The translations under genes were made by a program, and so were the position numbers. Of a stretch of 64,000 nt of DNA, positions 49,188 to 61,224 are shown one piece after another (the stretch's first letter is position 1; every line of letters starts with the position of its first letter). Under the pieces are notes generated by a model. It was not told the origin of the DNA. It ran no database searches and saw nothing but the letters and a program-made list of their open reading frames with translations. The DNA is from Megamerina dolium (Eukaryota; Arthropoda; Insecta; Diptera; Megamerinidae), in the NCBI GenBank assembly GCA_963854835.1, contig OY978526.1, forward strand, positions 85,054,846 through 85,118,845, given 5' to 3'.

Positions 49188-50274
49188 TGTTTTATCTCAA
49201 ATGGGACCTAACAACCTTTGAAACTAAGGCTTTTGTTTCCTCAAAAAATTCGCTAAAATGGTCTGACTATTAATGATAGCAATTTTCGTCAAATATTTTC
49301 ACATGGAGCCCAAAATGAGAGAGACTGAAAACGATACTTAAAAAATTTCTAATCTAAATCACTGGGCATAAATATGTTTTATTAAGAACAAACACCTGTG
49401 TACGTGTATGTGAACAGCATGAGAAACCAACAAATGACAAAGTGTAAGCAATAAACTTTTTATACTTTGGTTTATTATAATTGGTAACAACGAACCTGCT
49501 GTTATCTTCATCAAGCAAGCCCAAATTGTGAATGCATACATACATGTATAGCGAGGCTTTGTTTCATTTCTCATTTCTCTTTCTCTCCCTCTCTCTGTTT
49601 CTTTTGCTCTATCACACACTTATACTCACCTCGTTTTCGACCCTTTTATTTTCATTTGTCAATTCATCCCCGTGCATATACATACATTTATTGCGCTTTT
49701 TGAGTTGTAGTGGCAGTAGTTAGTAGTGACATTGTTTCAGCACTATTACGACTACACTGTACCATATATTTGCTACTAACAAAACAAGCATGAAAAAATA
49801 TATATATAAATTCATACGTGACTTTCATTAAAGACATACCCAACGTGTACTAAACAAATGCCCTACTTGTGCACCCTTAACGCAGTTACCACTAAAGCAA
49901 TGTTATAGCTTTTGATTTACTGCATCACATAAAGAAAAGCTCTTCTTCTGCCTTTATTACATTAAACAGAAGGTGAATTTCATAATTAAAGCGTATGCAT
50001 GCATTACATCCTGTAATATTTTGCACTTTCACACGCATACCATATCCTGCACTCTACGTACGAGTATGTCCTTCATTCCAAGAGTAGATACTGAATTTTG
50101 TTTGATTTGGTTTGTCTTGAACATTTTGGCGGTGTACAAAAATCAAGATCAGCCATGGGCAATGGTTTAATATGGAATTTGAAATTATTTGAAATTGTTA
50201 CTAAGAAGTTGACATTTGACATTAACAACTGCAAGGGACCTTGGCCGCTGAGCATCTCTTTATTATGCGTGCAT
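49188..50274. other. Non-coding AT-rich DNA
   Basis: No gene seen. It contains (CT)n-rich sequence at 49578-49600. The block aagggaccttggccgctgag near 50234 loosely resembles SINE module 2 and may be a tiny remnant. Confidence 0.4.
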
Positions 50275-51876
50275 GAGTGCTAACAAGAAACGCTGATGTT
50301 TCCGGATTCAATACAGCACATGAGAAAAGGGTCGAAATCCCAACGGATTGTCCAAGCATATCTGAGATCATGGCGGCCATAAAGTCCCTTAAAAACAACA
50401 AAGCTCCGGGACAAGACAATATCTCTTCTGAGCTGCTAAAAGCAGACCCCGAAACCAGCGCGAGCATAATATATCCCTCAGTAGAAAGATTCTGGGCCAA
50501 CGGTGACCTCCCTGACAAACTCAAGGAAGGCGTGATCCCTAAGAAGGGCAACTTCACAGAATGCAAGAATTGGAGGGACATAACCTTGCTCAGTATGATC
50601 AAAAAAATAGTCGCGCAAATCAGAAACAAAAGGCTTTCCGCTGTAGTGCAACCAGAACTCAGACAGGAGCAGGCAGGCTTCAGAGCAAATCGCTCATGCA
50701 TCGATCACATTATTAGTCTTCGAGTTATAGTTGAGCAGTCAATTGAGTGGAGGACCCCACTCTATCTCGTCTTTATCGACTTTCAAAAAGCGTTTGACAT
50801 GATACACCATGGTGCTATTCGTTGCGCTCTGGAATGCAAAAGGGTCCCATCAAAACTAATTAAACTCGTTGTGGCACTCTATACAGATGCAGACCTATCG
50901 GATAATGCATGAAGAACTTTCGGGTGACAGAATTAAAGTGTTAGCAGGTGTTTGAAAAGGCTGTGTTCTTTCACATCTGCTATTCAACATCGTGTTGGAC
51001 GTCATCATGGAAACTACCACGACACCTGGTAGCGGTATTGCTTGGTGATTTCAAGGCCATGTGACGGAACTGACTACGCAAACGACATTTGCCTGCTGTC
51101 ACATATCTACCTTGATATGGCATCAAAAATCCAAGCAGCCGTAAAAGCCGGACTGGCGTTTAATATCCCTAAAACCAAAACTATGCTTCTAAACACACAA
51201 ACCACTCATAAATTTACAATTGACTGCATTGAACTGGAGGAGGTACAATCTTTCTGCTATCTGGGCAGCGTTATATCGGTGACCGGCGGCTCTAGCGAAG
51301 ACTTCAAAAGCCGAATAAAAAGGGCAACATCGACATTCGGCTCGCTGCAAACAATTTGGAACGCATCGAACATATCACAGCGCATACAATTGAAAATATT
51401 CAATTCAATTGTCACACCATCTTTATTATATGGATGCAAAATGTGGAATGCGGCAGCAGCTGATATAAACTCACTACAAGTCTTTGTAAACCGTTGTCTT
51501 GTCTTTGTTGCCTACGAAAAATTCTAAAAATATATTGGCCAAATACAACATCAAACGCTGTGTTATGGGCCAGAACCCAGCAAAAAACAGTTCAATTGGA
51601 GATCTGAAAAAGAAAATGGAACTGTATCGGCCACGTTCTGCGCAGGGAGAGCGGCGACCTAACAAGGACTGCGATTGACTGGAATCTCCAAGGAATTCGT
51701 AGACTAGGAAGACCAGCGAAGATCTGGAGACGACTATTAGAGTTGGAAACTCGTGCCATGCGCCTGAGCTGGAATGAAGTGAAGAGACTGGCACAAATTA
51801 GACCCGAATGAAAGAAATTCATTGTGGCCCTATGTTCCAGCCTGGAACCCTAGGAATATGGATGGATGGATGGATG
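50275..51876 (+). pseudogene. Family B LINE, reverse transcriptase to 3' end, (TGGA)n tail
   Basis: It reads ISEIMAAIKSLKNNKAPGQD, ISSELLKADPETSASI, LPDKLKEGVIPKKGNFTEC, KNWRDITLLSMIKKIVAQI, LRQEQAGFRANRSCIDHIIS, LYLVFIDFQKAFDMIHH (motif A) and a stop-broken GVxKGCVLSxLLFNIVLD block. TDYANDICLLSH follows, where Asn replaces the second catalytic Asp of YADD. Then come IPKTKTMLLN, VQSFCYLGSVISVTGGSSED, IKRATSTFGSLQTIWNASN, LKIFNSIVTPSLLYGCKMWN and, with frameshifts, RxWIGHVLRRESGDLTRTA, LGRPAKIWRRLLELE and a final FIVALCSSLEP. A (TGGA)n tail sits at 51859-51876. It is inactive and the same family as 15298-16740. Confidence 0.87.
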
Positions 51877-51892
51877 AGTGGCAGCGCTTTTT

Positions 51893-52010
51893 TTTGCGGG
51901 CTTTGTCACAGGGCTTTTTTGACAACTATTTCATGGTAAATTGTTTACTTTTGTGAAGAACTGTCTCCAACACTTACCCGACAGGTGAGCCATCATGTGA
52001 AAGAATACAA
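51893..52010 (-). repeat. SINE body fragment, degenerate
   Basis: The plus-strand string gcgggctttgtcacagggctttt, then tttcatggtaaattgtttac, acccgacaggtgagccat and gaaagaatacaatttt parallels the reversed body of the SINEs at 44427 and 48850 (gagctttgtcacagagttctttt, tttcatggcaagttgttac, gccgacaggtgggta). No head or tail remains. Confidence 0.6.
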
Positions 52011-53774
52011 TTTTATCATTCGATTTACTCTTACAATATATTATAGTTGTAGATTTCTACATTGTGACCTTTCTCAACTCAACTGAATTATGTGTACCTT
52101 CTTTTCGCATGCAACTTTTACGATGCATTTCTTCCCCAAACGTCAAACATAAAAGTAGGAGGAATTTACACAAGTCGCTTGCCTGCAAAGTTCCAGTAGA
52201 ACCATATTGTTTATTATCCAGTCATCTTACTGTTCATTCGTGCATTTTTCATCATTTCCCCACTACCATGATGATGATGAGGTTTTGCCATGACGATGGC
52301 TATAATGATTTCGTTACGTTCTCTCATTCACCCAGTTCAGCTCAGCTCATAACTTTAATGAGAATTTTAATTTATTCTATTTGGAGCATTTCATGCCGCA
52401 TACAATGTGTATGTTTGTGTGTGTGTGTGTGTACATACATATAAGACCGCAACGGACTTGCTGCGCCTGCATGATTTTTCCCCCTTTTTTCTATATATTC
52501 ATTAATTTTGTAAATATTAATATCAAGGATATTTATTCGTATTAATGTCACCATGTGGAATTCTTTTTACCATTCTATGAAATTGTTGGAAAAATTGCTT
52601 CAAGTCTTTTCTTGTGCTAAAGTGGGATATGAAGTGTTTGCACGCCATTTTTGTTTTTTTCTTACTTTTCATTCTATTTACTATGTACTATTTACCATCG
52701 TTATTCGTTTTGTCGATGTCAAGGACTTTCCACAGCACATTCAATATGAATAAACTCAACACTATTTGCAATTAATTTAGCCACATTTCGGCAGTAACAA
52801 GTTACAATTGCCCATATATACATATGTATATAGAAGTAACTATACGCCGACCGCAACATGTTGCTAGTGCCAACAGTCACTGCAGCATGTACCAAGCTAA
52901 CACCTGACTAATTCTAACCATTGTACATATTTGGTCACGCTAATGAATTTTTAATATGGTCAGTGGGGATATTAAAAGTTATGGTCTCTCAGCAAAAGTC
53001 TATAAATATACAATTGTATATGTATATTATGTATAGGTGAATATATACACAAAAATATAGGCCATTTTGTATGCTAATGCTGCTGATGTTGTAAACAGTT
53101 TGTTTTCGTTTTTCTTTTTGGTTCATTCTGATATTAATTTGCATAGGTAAAACATCATTTTTTTTTTTGGGATGGGATGTGTGAGAGCCGGAGAAGGAAT
53201 GTGTTCAATGGATGAAAGTGAAATACGAAATGAAACCACACACGATGCATCCTGTTTGGGGCTAGTGTGTTAGTTGAAATTATTATTATTTTTGGTGTTA
53301 TTATTATTGCTGTTGTTTTGCATATAAAACACACTGTCGAACACTAACCACAAAAGCCAACAACAAAACACCGCAACATTTCGCTATTCTGATGGTATAA
53401 AATACTAACAAAAAAATGTTAAATATTTTATAATGGGGTTGTCTATTTTCTCTACTGTAATTCATCATAATGTATTTTTTATATTTTTTTTTTTTTTGGG
53501 ATGACAACTAGGTTGAATAATGAAAAATGTTGCACATTAAAGTCACTCTTAATTAAATCACACAATGCACAATGGCTGTTGTCAAGTTAATACTCATAGA
53601 TCATAATATAAAAATGTTGATAAAAATGTATCATATAGATATGTATACAATATGAATAGCGTTGGATATTTAGAGTGGTTGCCTGAATTCTCACTAGAAA
53701 TCTAATAAAAAATAGCAAGTTATTGATTTCATAGAGACATGACGTGTTCATCTGTAGAATATTCTAGCCGAACA
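52011..53774. other. Non-coding AT-rich DNA
   Basis: No gene seen. It contains (GAT)n near 52268 and (TG)n at 52411-52432. Confidence 0.5.
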
Positions 53775-53865
53775 CCATCAGCAACGACGCGCTTTGGAGA
53801 CGAACGAATGAAGAACCCCTCCTATGGCAAATCAAAAATAGAAAGTTGCGATGGATAGGTCACAA
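53775..53865 (+). pseudogene. Short LINE C-terminal fragment
   Basis: It encodes NDALWRRTNEEPLLWQIKN and RKLRWIGH, the motif (LWRRT...I..RK.RWIGH) found near the C-terminus of several LINE families. Too short to assign to a family. Confidence 0.6.
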
Positions 53866-55404
53866 ATGAGTAACAAATGAGTAACAACATATTATTATTA
53901 TTGCAATTAATAATCTTATTTGCCGCACATCTTATACCTCGAATGAAGCGAAGGAAATATATAATGCCCAAGTATTAATTTCTTTAATCTGTAAAAGACC
54001 AAAAAATTATAAGAAATGTGATCGAATCAGCTTCTTTACAGGTTGAGGCAAAAAAACTGTATCCTTATCATATGCTTAGATTGATAGTGAAGTGAACATG
54101 GGTAGATGTTGAAGAATACTTCCTATATGTCGTAGAAGAAAATTTCTCCTGGAGCTCATATTATGGTGCCCATTGTGTATTAGAGTTGATGCTGGAATAT
54201 GTTTGTTTGCATCTTCAAAACACTCCATTGATATTAGAATATAGAATCTCTCATTCATTCTCTCTAAACAAATACGAATTAGAATGAATAAAATAGAAAT
54301 AGAATGGAATGGAGTGTATGTATGTTTCGTTTTCATAGAATGATTAAAATCTCAACATTTCAAACATTCGTTTTGCTTTTCTATGTCACATTACAATACC
54401 TACATTATATAAAAAGCAAAAAAAAAAAATACAATAGAAAATATATGACGCGGCAAGACGCAGTAATACAAATCATCAGTCCCTGTAATGAAAAGCAACA
54501 ACAATAACAAAGTACAACATACGTCGTAGCTCGCAGTACTCTCAAATTCTCGTAGTACTCTCAAATACTCGTTTATTTGAAGAGAAAATATGGAATATCT
54601 CTTGTACAAGAAATGAATGTAGTAGTATTCTATTTGCCTAATATTTTACTCTCATTCATTCTCATTCAATTTAGATATGCTTTGCAAATATTGTACCGGT
54701 TTTGAGAGTAAAGAGAATCATTTGAAAATCAAATATATTCTCGCAGCTCTTTATTGTGTACATACCAATGCCGTATGCTTGCCAGTGGGACAGTGACCAT
54801 GAACAATAGTTAAAGGTCCGCCTATGTAATAAGAAAACTTGATTCGAATTTTTGAAACCTTTCGGAAATGTTCTCAGATGATTAAATTATCTCAATTCAA
54901 AAAAATTTTTCAAATTCAAAATTCAATTCAATTCAAATCTACAAATCTATTTGTATTGCAGGCAATTCATAATTGTTTTAAATTGATTGTTATCATAATT
55001 AAATCTTCTAAAGTCTTCTGCAGTTCCGCTAGTTTTATTAAATAGAGAAAATCAAAGAAATTCCTTTAGTAAAGAAATTATTAAATAAACAATCTGCCAG
55101 TGGGGCTTTTCAAGTGTCGAAAAAAATTGGCCCTTTAAATGGCTACAGTGTGCATTTGCAGAACGGACTAGCAACAGGATATTAATCCTTAGAATAATTG
55201 ATATTCATCTGCGATGGTGGAAATAGATAGGTACGCACAATGAAATAGAAGTAGTCACACTTTTCAACCGTTTTCGCCTATTTATATAAATATTTGAAAC
55301 TTCGATCGCCCTACAGGAGTTACATGTACAAGAGAAACGTTTTCATGAAACAAATTTCATGAAACCATTTCATAAAATATTTCACTACAATTATAAATGT
55401 TCAA
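53866..55404. other. Non-coding AT-rich DNA
   Basis: No gene seen. Confidence 0.5.
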
Positions 55405-55910
55405 CCTATAACATCGACCTCGAAATTCAAATACCTTGGTTCAATTGTAAGTGAAAAAGGAAGTATAGACGACGATTTAGTGTACACAGAGTGAATACAT
55501 CGTGACTGAAATGGCACAGCGTGACTTGTGTGTTGTGTGGCAAAAAGAAGCTTGAATATATCAAGGGAAAAGTCCACAAAACTTGCGTGCCTGTGATGAT
55601 GCGAATGCTAGGCCGCCCAGTCCAAACATAACCAAAAAGTGCACGTAATCGAAATGAAGATGCTGCGCTGGTCATTAGGAGAAACACGTATGGAAAAATG
55701 AAAAATGTAGACATAAGAAATGACATAGACATACATCAATCGTGGAGAAACTACAAGAGACCAGACTACAGTGGTATGGCCACATAATGAGATGGTATGA
55801 AAGTCATATTGTGAGAAGAGCCATGAATATCAAGGAACCGCCTAAGATCAAGCGACCCTCCTTGATATGCATATGGATATGACAAAGAGAGAGAGAGAGA
55901 GAGAGAGAGA
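55405..55910 (+). pseudogene. RTE-clade LINE C-terminal remnant ending in (AG)n
   Basis: It reads TSKFKYLGSIVSEKGSIDDD, then across frames VLCGKKKLEYIKGKVHKTCV, PVMMRMLG, SKHNQKVHVIEMKMLRWSLG, ETRMEK, VDIRNDIDIHQSWRNYKRPD, LQWYGHIMRWYESHIVRRAM and NIKEPPKIKRP. This is the RTE thumb and C-terminal region, related to but distinct from 47665-48572. Several stops. It runs into an (AG)n tract at 55886-55910, possibly its 3' tail. Confidence 0.78.
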
Positions 55911-56212
55911 TGATACGGGACGGAATTGTATGGGAACCAAAACAAAGCATTTCCATATTCTTGCTGTTACAATAACAACAACACCGATAACAACAACAAC
56001 AACAACAACAACAACATATTTTAACTGTCGCGGTAATACATTTGCAAATGGGTGGTCACCACTTGAATGAGTAATTTTAAGTCTTTTAGTGACAGAAGTT
56101 TTTGAGCATAAAAATATCCATGACCGCTAATATACAAGTGAAAAAATGAAAAAAAAAATTATTCAGAAAATTTAATGATTAACTTGTTTTGCTAAATATA
56201 GAAGAAATATAT
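55911..56212. other. Unassigned DNA with (AAC)n
   Basis: It contains an (AAC)n tract near 55992-56015. Nothing else recognised. Confidence 0.4.
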
Positions 56213-56620
56213 TGTAACGAGTATCGAGGGTTGATTACTTATCACTAATTTTAAATGACGAATGTCAACAAAAAGAAATAGGCGATAACCAGAAGAAGCC
56301 AACGAGAAAGAAAGAGAAAAATCTCGATTATAATAAAGGAAGATTCTGGAGTGTTGCCACACAATATAAATAGGGCCAGTTATTGACAAATGAAATCAAT
56401 TGAATCACGAAAGTGATCACGCAAACATTGGTACAGTATCAGAGGCAAAAGTTGCAAGAGTTATTGTAAATAGATGATTGTAAATAGAGTTGATTAAATA
56501 AATTGTTGCTATATATAGTTGTACAAAATAAGTGTTGCTGCAATTATTATTGACAAAATCCAGTGAACGAACAAGGTTGATTCAAATAGAATTTAACGTT
56601 TACAAAATAAAAACGAAACA
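56213..56620 (+). mobile_element. Probable solo LTR
   Basis: A 408-bp block starts tgtaacgagt and ends aacgaaaca (TG...CA ends). It is flanked by atatat on both sides (56207-56212, 56621-56626), compatible with a target-site duplication though low in complexity. It has a TATA-like box tataaata at 56365-56372 and an aataaa at 56497-56502, the layout of U3-R-U5. No primer-binding site or internal coding region follows, so it would be a solo LTR. The boundaries are provisional. Confidence 0.5.
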
Positions 56621-56626
56621 ATATAT

Positions 56627-57183
56627 ACAAAGTGAATCTGATTTAATATCGTCAATATGTAATGAAATCCAATACAATAACATTTTAATTAAAATCTAAT
56701 CTAAATAATAAATACTTCTAAGATTATATGCCAGATCAGATGAATTGTCATCACCTGTATGGATGTACTCATACAATATTAAATATGCATCATATGTATG
56801 TATTAAATGAGGCTTAAGTGAATTTGAAATTGTTAAAATGAAGAACGATGCATATATAAGTTATATATATGTATGATGACAAACTATACAATAACAATAA
56901 TATGCATTAGTGCATGGCCGCAATAAATCAATGGTGACCACAAATCGAGATCGAGGACATTTAACCACAAAACCGAATTGTAGAATTGTATAGCATTGTA
57001 CATACATTATTTATTGTGTTCTTCATTCTCATTTGGAAATTATAGTATTTCACACAAAAGGCAATACCAACACACAGTAATACATTTTAAGTTCAAGACT
57101 CAAGAGAACGACCGCAAGTATTGCTGCTGCGGCATAGTATAATGTATACTTAGTATTAATGTCAAGAATAAGATTTGCTTAAC

Positions 57184-57218
<35 letters not shown>

Positions 57219-57761
57219 CACAACAATAATCGCAAGAACAACAACAGCAATTGCTATAACAATAGCAGACATTTTGAAATTTGATTTGTGGTTTTTTTAG
57301 CTGAAATTACACTCACATTTGATATTGTTGTGTACAATGACATTTTCTGCGAGCGACGCAATGGTACATTTCTTATTTACGTAACGCCATTTTAATTTAT
57401 TTCATTACATTACAAATCACACATAGGATGCATACATACATACATGCATTGAAAATGATTTTAATTTAATTAAAATATCTGCGAAATTCCACCAACACCA
57501 ACAAATAGAAGAAGAAGAGGAAAATAATATGAAGCAGAAGTAGAAAAAATTATCAAAATACAATATTATGAATGCAAATGAAGGTATGAGTACGAGTACG
57601 AGTGTGTTTGTACCACGTACGAAAGGCAATTAGTTGATTAATAACATTCCACAATGAGCCAACACATACATATATAGTCACACGCGCCCATAATTAATCA
57701 TTTTTTCACACACACACAAGTAAGAGCCACAAGAGCAAATATATATATTTATAATAAGGTA
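56627..57761. other. Non-coding AT-rich DNA with long (AC)n
   Basis: No gene seen. It contains a 33-bp (AC)n at 57185-57217 and a short (GAGTAC)n run near 57590. Confidence 0.5.
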
Positions 57762-59055
57762 CAGGGTGATTTTTTAAGAGCCTACGGATTCGATAGGAAA
57801 AAAAAACACGTAAAATTTAGAGAAATGTATGAAATCTTTATTTGAGTCGATAGAACGATCCATATAATTCAATGTTTAAAGATGATTTCAAGTAAATGAT
57901 GACCGCGGCTGCGCCTCAAATGGTTCATACGCTGGGTTAAATTTTGGCATACTCTCTCCAACATATCGGCCCATATCTCATGAATAAATTCTTCAATATT
58001 GGCTTCCAGTGCGTCAACTGTTGAGGGGCTTGTCGCTATAGAGATGAACCTTAACAGAGCTCCACAAAAAATAGTCTAAAAGAATGAAATCGCTCGACCT
58101 AGGCGGCCAATTGACCGGCCCCAAACGTGAAATAAACTGTTCACAGAACTCGTCTCACAATTGGGCCATTGTTTCGTGTGCTGTGTGGCATGTGGCACCG
58201 TCTTTTTGAAACCACATGTCAGCCAAGTCTAGCGCTTCCTTTTTGGACAAAAAAAAAGTATGTAATCATCGCACGATAGCGCTCGCCATTCACAGTAGTG
58301 CGTCGGTCTTCTGACCTATAGGTCGTGGGTTCAATCCCCGGCTGAAGCATAACAAAATTTAATATCGAAAAGATTTTTCTTTCGAATGGTACCCACCTGC
58401 TGGCAAGAATTGGCAACATTTTCGACAGTAAACATTTGCCAAAAATGCTTCTTAGAAGACCTCTGTGGTAAAACTAAGTTAAAGTGATGTCACAAGGGTT
58501 GTGCCGTTCGGAACCGGCTAATATAAGTAGGTCCCTTCTAATGCTTTCCAAATTTAACACGCACAACAGTATTGGAAGAGAAGCTCGGTGGTATCACAAT
58601 GGGCCTTTCTGGCCTAAGTGTGTCCTCTCAGAGAGAGGGCAGCCCCATAACCTAACCTAACCTAACACTCAAATCTTGCCGCAAAATTTTCCACATGTTG
58701 GAGTAACAGAGTCCCAATTGCTGCGAACGGCACCGAATCGATAATACGCGGTCATCAGCAACACTGGTGGATACAGCTGCGATATTTTTCTCTATCCGCA
58801 CTCTATATATGCGAAATTTAGTCACAAGATTCCGAATAGCCGCCTCAGAAGGTCGCCCAAACTGATCACTTTCTTCACCGAGCATGAATTTTGATCATAA
58901 AATTCAATAATCTGCTAGAGTTGTTCTTTTGTAAGTCGATTCATGGTTAAATTATCGACCAAACTGAACAGGTTTGACAGTAACATGTTGCACGAAAACA
59001 ACTGAGCTGCCAAGAATAGTGTTGCCAAAAAGAAAGTTGCTAAAAAATCACCCTG
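57762..59055 (-). mobile_element. Tc1/mariner-superfamily element, GGGTGATTTTTTA ends, interrupted by a SINE
   Basis: The ends cagggtgattttttaag (left, preceded by TA) and gctaaaaaatcaccctg (right) match the element at 6650. On the minus strand, from right to left, it encodes QLTKEQLxQIIEFYDQNSCS-like start, QFGRPSEAAIRNLVTKFRIY, RVRIEKNIAAVSTSVADDR, RCRSQQLGLCYSNMWKILRQ and DLSV, up to 58668. On the far side of the SINE it resumes at TVNGERYRAMITYF, followed by ADMWFQKDGATCHTAHETMA and QFISRLGPVNWPPRS, with DYFLWSSV after a shift. About 100 residues normally between the two halves are missing. It is inactive. Confidence 0.85.
58299..58666 (+). repeat. tRNA-derived SINE, nearly full length, 3' module 1, inside a Tc1/mariner copy
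   Basis: It starts within the head (gcgtcggtcttctgacctat), so the A box is lost. It keeps the B box (gggttcaatcccc, 58330-58342) and the full body. Its end is ggtatcacaatgggcctttc, then ctctcagagagagggcagcc, ccataa and cctaacctaacctaaca. The tail thus has three CCTAA repeats. It divides the transposase reading frame of the surrounding element. Confidence 0.87.
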
Positions 59056-60139
59056 TCTATGGACCCATTTTATCATTTGTTCTCATCAGATGTTAAGATT
59101 AATTCCCATTTCGATGTCAATAAATTCCGTAGACAAACATTTACTTGACATTTTGCATTTACAAAAGACACACACACATACACACACACACACACAAAAC
59201 CATACAAACATGACACAAAAGGCATTTGTATAACTTTTGCAAATTAACCATGCTCATTTTCATGTGTTGGCAACGAAATGATACGCTATGTGTGCTCTGC
59301 TGCGCTGTTGTGATTCTATGTGATTGTGCGGTTGATGTCAATTCAGCCATTGTGGTGGACCGTTTTATTTTATGCATTTCATCATTCATATCTATTTGTA
59401 GTAGTATTTATACAAAGACGCACACTTAAATCTCTTCACCGCTTATCATTTCTTTAGACTACAATGTTGGCAATTGTATGTACGAATATTCTGACATTTA
59501 ATTATCACCACGAAGCGATGAACTTTTAATAACAATACTAATACATAGGATACTTAGTAGTAGTAGCAATAGTAGTAGTGGTTAAGTAATTAAGAAAGTT
59601 TTATGTGATGCGGTCTTGTATTCAACTGTCATGGCCACAAAAGGCTAATAAAACAATGAAATACATAAGCATGAGCTCATATACTCGTACATACTCGAAC
59701 ATGGTAGAATTTGAAATGCAGACATTTATTGTGCGCGGTTTGAATTTTCAATTAATAAAATCATTCACAATTCACAATTAATAATAATAATACTAAACTG
59801 AAGATGGAAGATGGAAGCTGTGCTAATCAGTCAGTCAGTCATAAAATATCCGACACTTACATTGATGCATACTTTTGTCTTTGTATCGGGGCAGTGCTTG
59901 CATCCTGTTGCATTGGCTATTTTATTTCCAAGTAGCTAGCTTCTTAAAGACTCTCATCAAGTCTAATGTAATGGCCATATTTATTTTTTCTGATTTTTAT
60001 TATTTTACACAGAGAAACAATTTATTTTAAATTTTTACTATTTTGCTCTTAAATACAAATTATTATGATGTACATATTTTTTGCACAGAAACAAAAAATA
60101 AAATTATTATTAATTTTTATAGCTTTGCTTTGGAATCAA
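59056..60139. other. Non-coding AT-rich DNA
   Basis: No gene seen. It contains (AC)n at 59168-59198 and a (TAG)n run near 59558-59580. Confidence 0.5.
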
Positions 60140-60480
60140 AACATTGATAATTGGATAGGCGTAAGGCTATAACATTTGTTGACAGCATGGCTGCATTTTA
60201 TGCCTTCCAATCCAACACTAGAAAATCTAAGCGATTAGGAGAAACTAAATGTGCTAAATCGGAAGCACGACGACGGATTTCTCTCTTACTCAGATACTCA
60301 GCGATCACGGATGTTTCTTGGAATACCTTAACCGTTTGCAGCTAGCAAACAGCCCTTACTGTCAGAAGTGCCCCACTATGGTTGAAAACGCAGAGCACAT
60401 GGTCTCCCAATGTGATCGATTTAGCGAAGATAGAAAAGCACTCCAGCATGGTCTAGGATCCCCACTATCCTCATTGGCTC
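60140..60480 (+). pseudogene. R1-like LINE C-terminal remnant with zinc knuckle
   Basis: It reads TDFSLTQILSDHGCFLEYLN, RLQLANSPYCQKCPTMVENA and EHMVSQCDRFSEDRKAL, which includes a CX2CX8HX4C knuckle identical in spacing to those at 20470-21660 and 40580-41160. The upstream part (KAITFVDSMAAF) may be RNase H sequence. The following ~400 bases to 60830 may be its 3' UTR, but nothing there is diagnostic. Confidence 0.7.
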
Positions 60481-60907
60481 ATTGGCGCTAACAACTCTGG
60501 CAGCGACAACATAACCGCAGCACAAACGGTGCAAACGAGAACGCCTTCTAAGGCGCTTCCACTATGGCGCTACCAATCAACGGCACAAACAACGAAGTAA
60601 TGTCAAAGTAGGATATTTTAATAAGCTAAAAAGCGGAGCCTGGACGCAGGTATATCTCGATCTAAGACACATAAACGTGACTCCGCTCTGATGAAATGTG
60701 GAAACGGTTCCAGAGTGGGTACAAGCCAGACATAAGGGGGATGTTTTTAATGGCTGCAAGCTCCACATACCAATGATGTGACGACGCCTTTGACGATGCT
60801 TTAGGCATTTATCACCTCCTTACCCGCAAAAAAAAAGAGATTTGCTAAGAGAAGCAATTGCCCGGACCTTCTTCAACTATCAAATTTTTAGTACTCACTT
60901 TTGATGT
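60481..60907. other. Possible LINE 3' region, unassigned
   Basis: GC content is somewhat higher than in the surroundings. No motif recognised. Confidence 0.35.
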
Positions 60908-61224
60908 TGTGGAAACTTAGATAAGAACAAGGTACAACAATAAACTGTATGAGCTGTACGGTGACATGGACAAAGTCAGGCGAATCAAAATACAGTGGCT
61001 GTGCTGGTTGGGTCAAGTTGTGTGAACGGAAAAAGACACTCCAGCGAAAAGGATATTTAATTCGGCACCCGCTGGAAGACGCATAAGAAAAGGAAGACCA
61101 AACCTTCGTTGGAAGGACCAAGTGTTGGGTAACCTGATGGAGCTTGGAATAACCAATTGGCTCCAGCAAGCGAAGAACAGAGAAGACTGGCGTCGCATTA
61201 TATGTTCGGCCTAAATCGATAATC
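60908..61224 (+). pseudogene. Family A LINE, C-terminal remnant
   Basis: It encodes RYNNKLYELYGDMDKVRRIK, IQWLCWLGQV-stop, RKRRRPNLRWKDQVLGNLM-like traces and NREDWRRIICSA with the stop taa after ggcc. It ends ggcctaaatcgataatcggttgtt, the same 3' sequence as 1273-1680, but lacks the (TAAG)n tail. It joins family X directly at about 61225 within a shared gttg. Confidence 0.8.

Noticed and set aside
58646..58667. Interstitial telomere repeat
   Set aside because: Only three CCTAA units, exactly at the 3' end of a SINE whose other copies end in the same unit.
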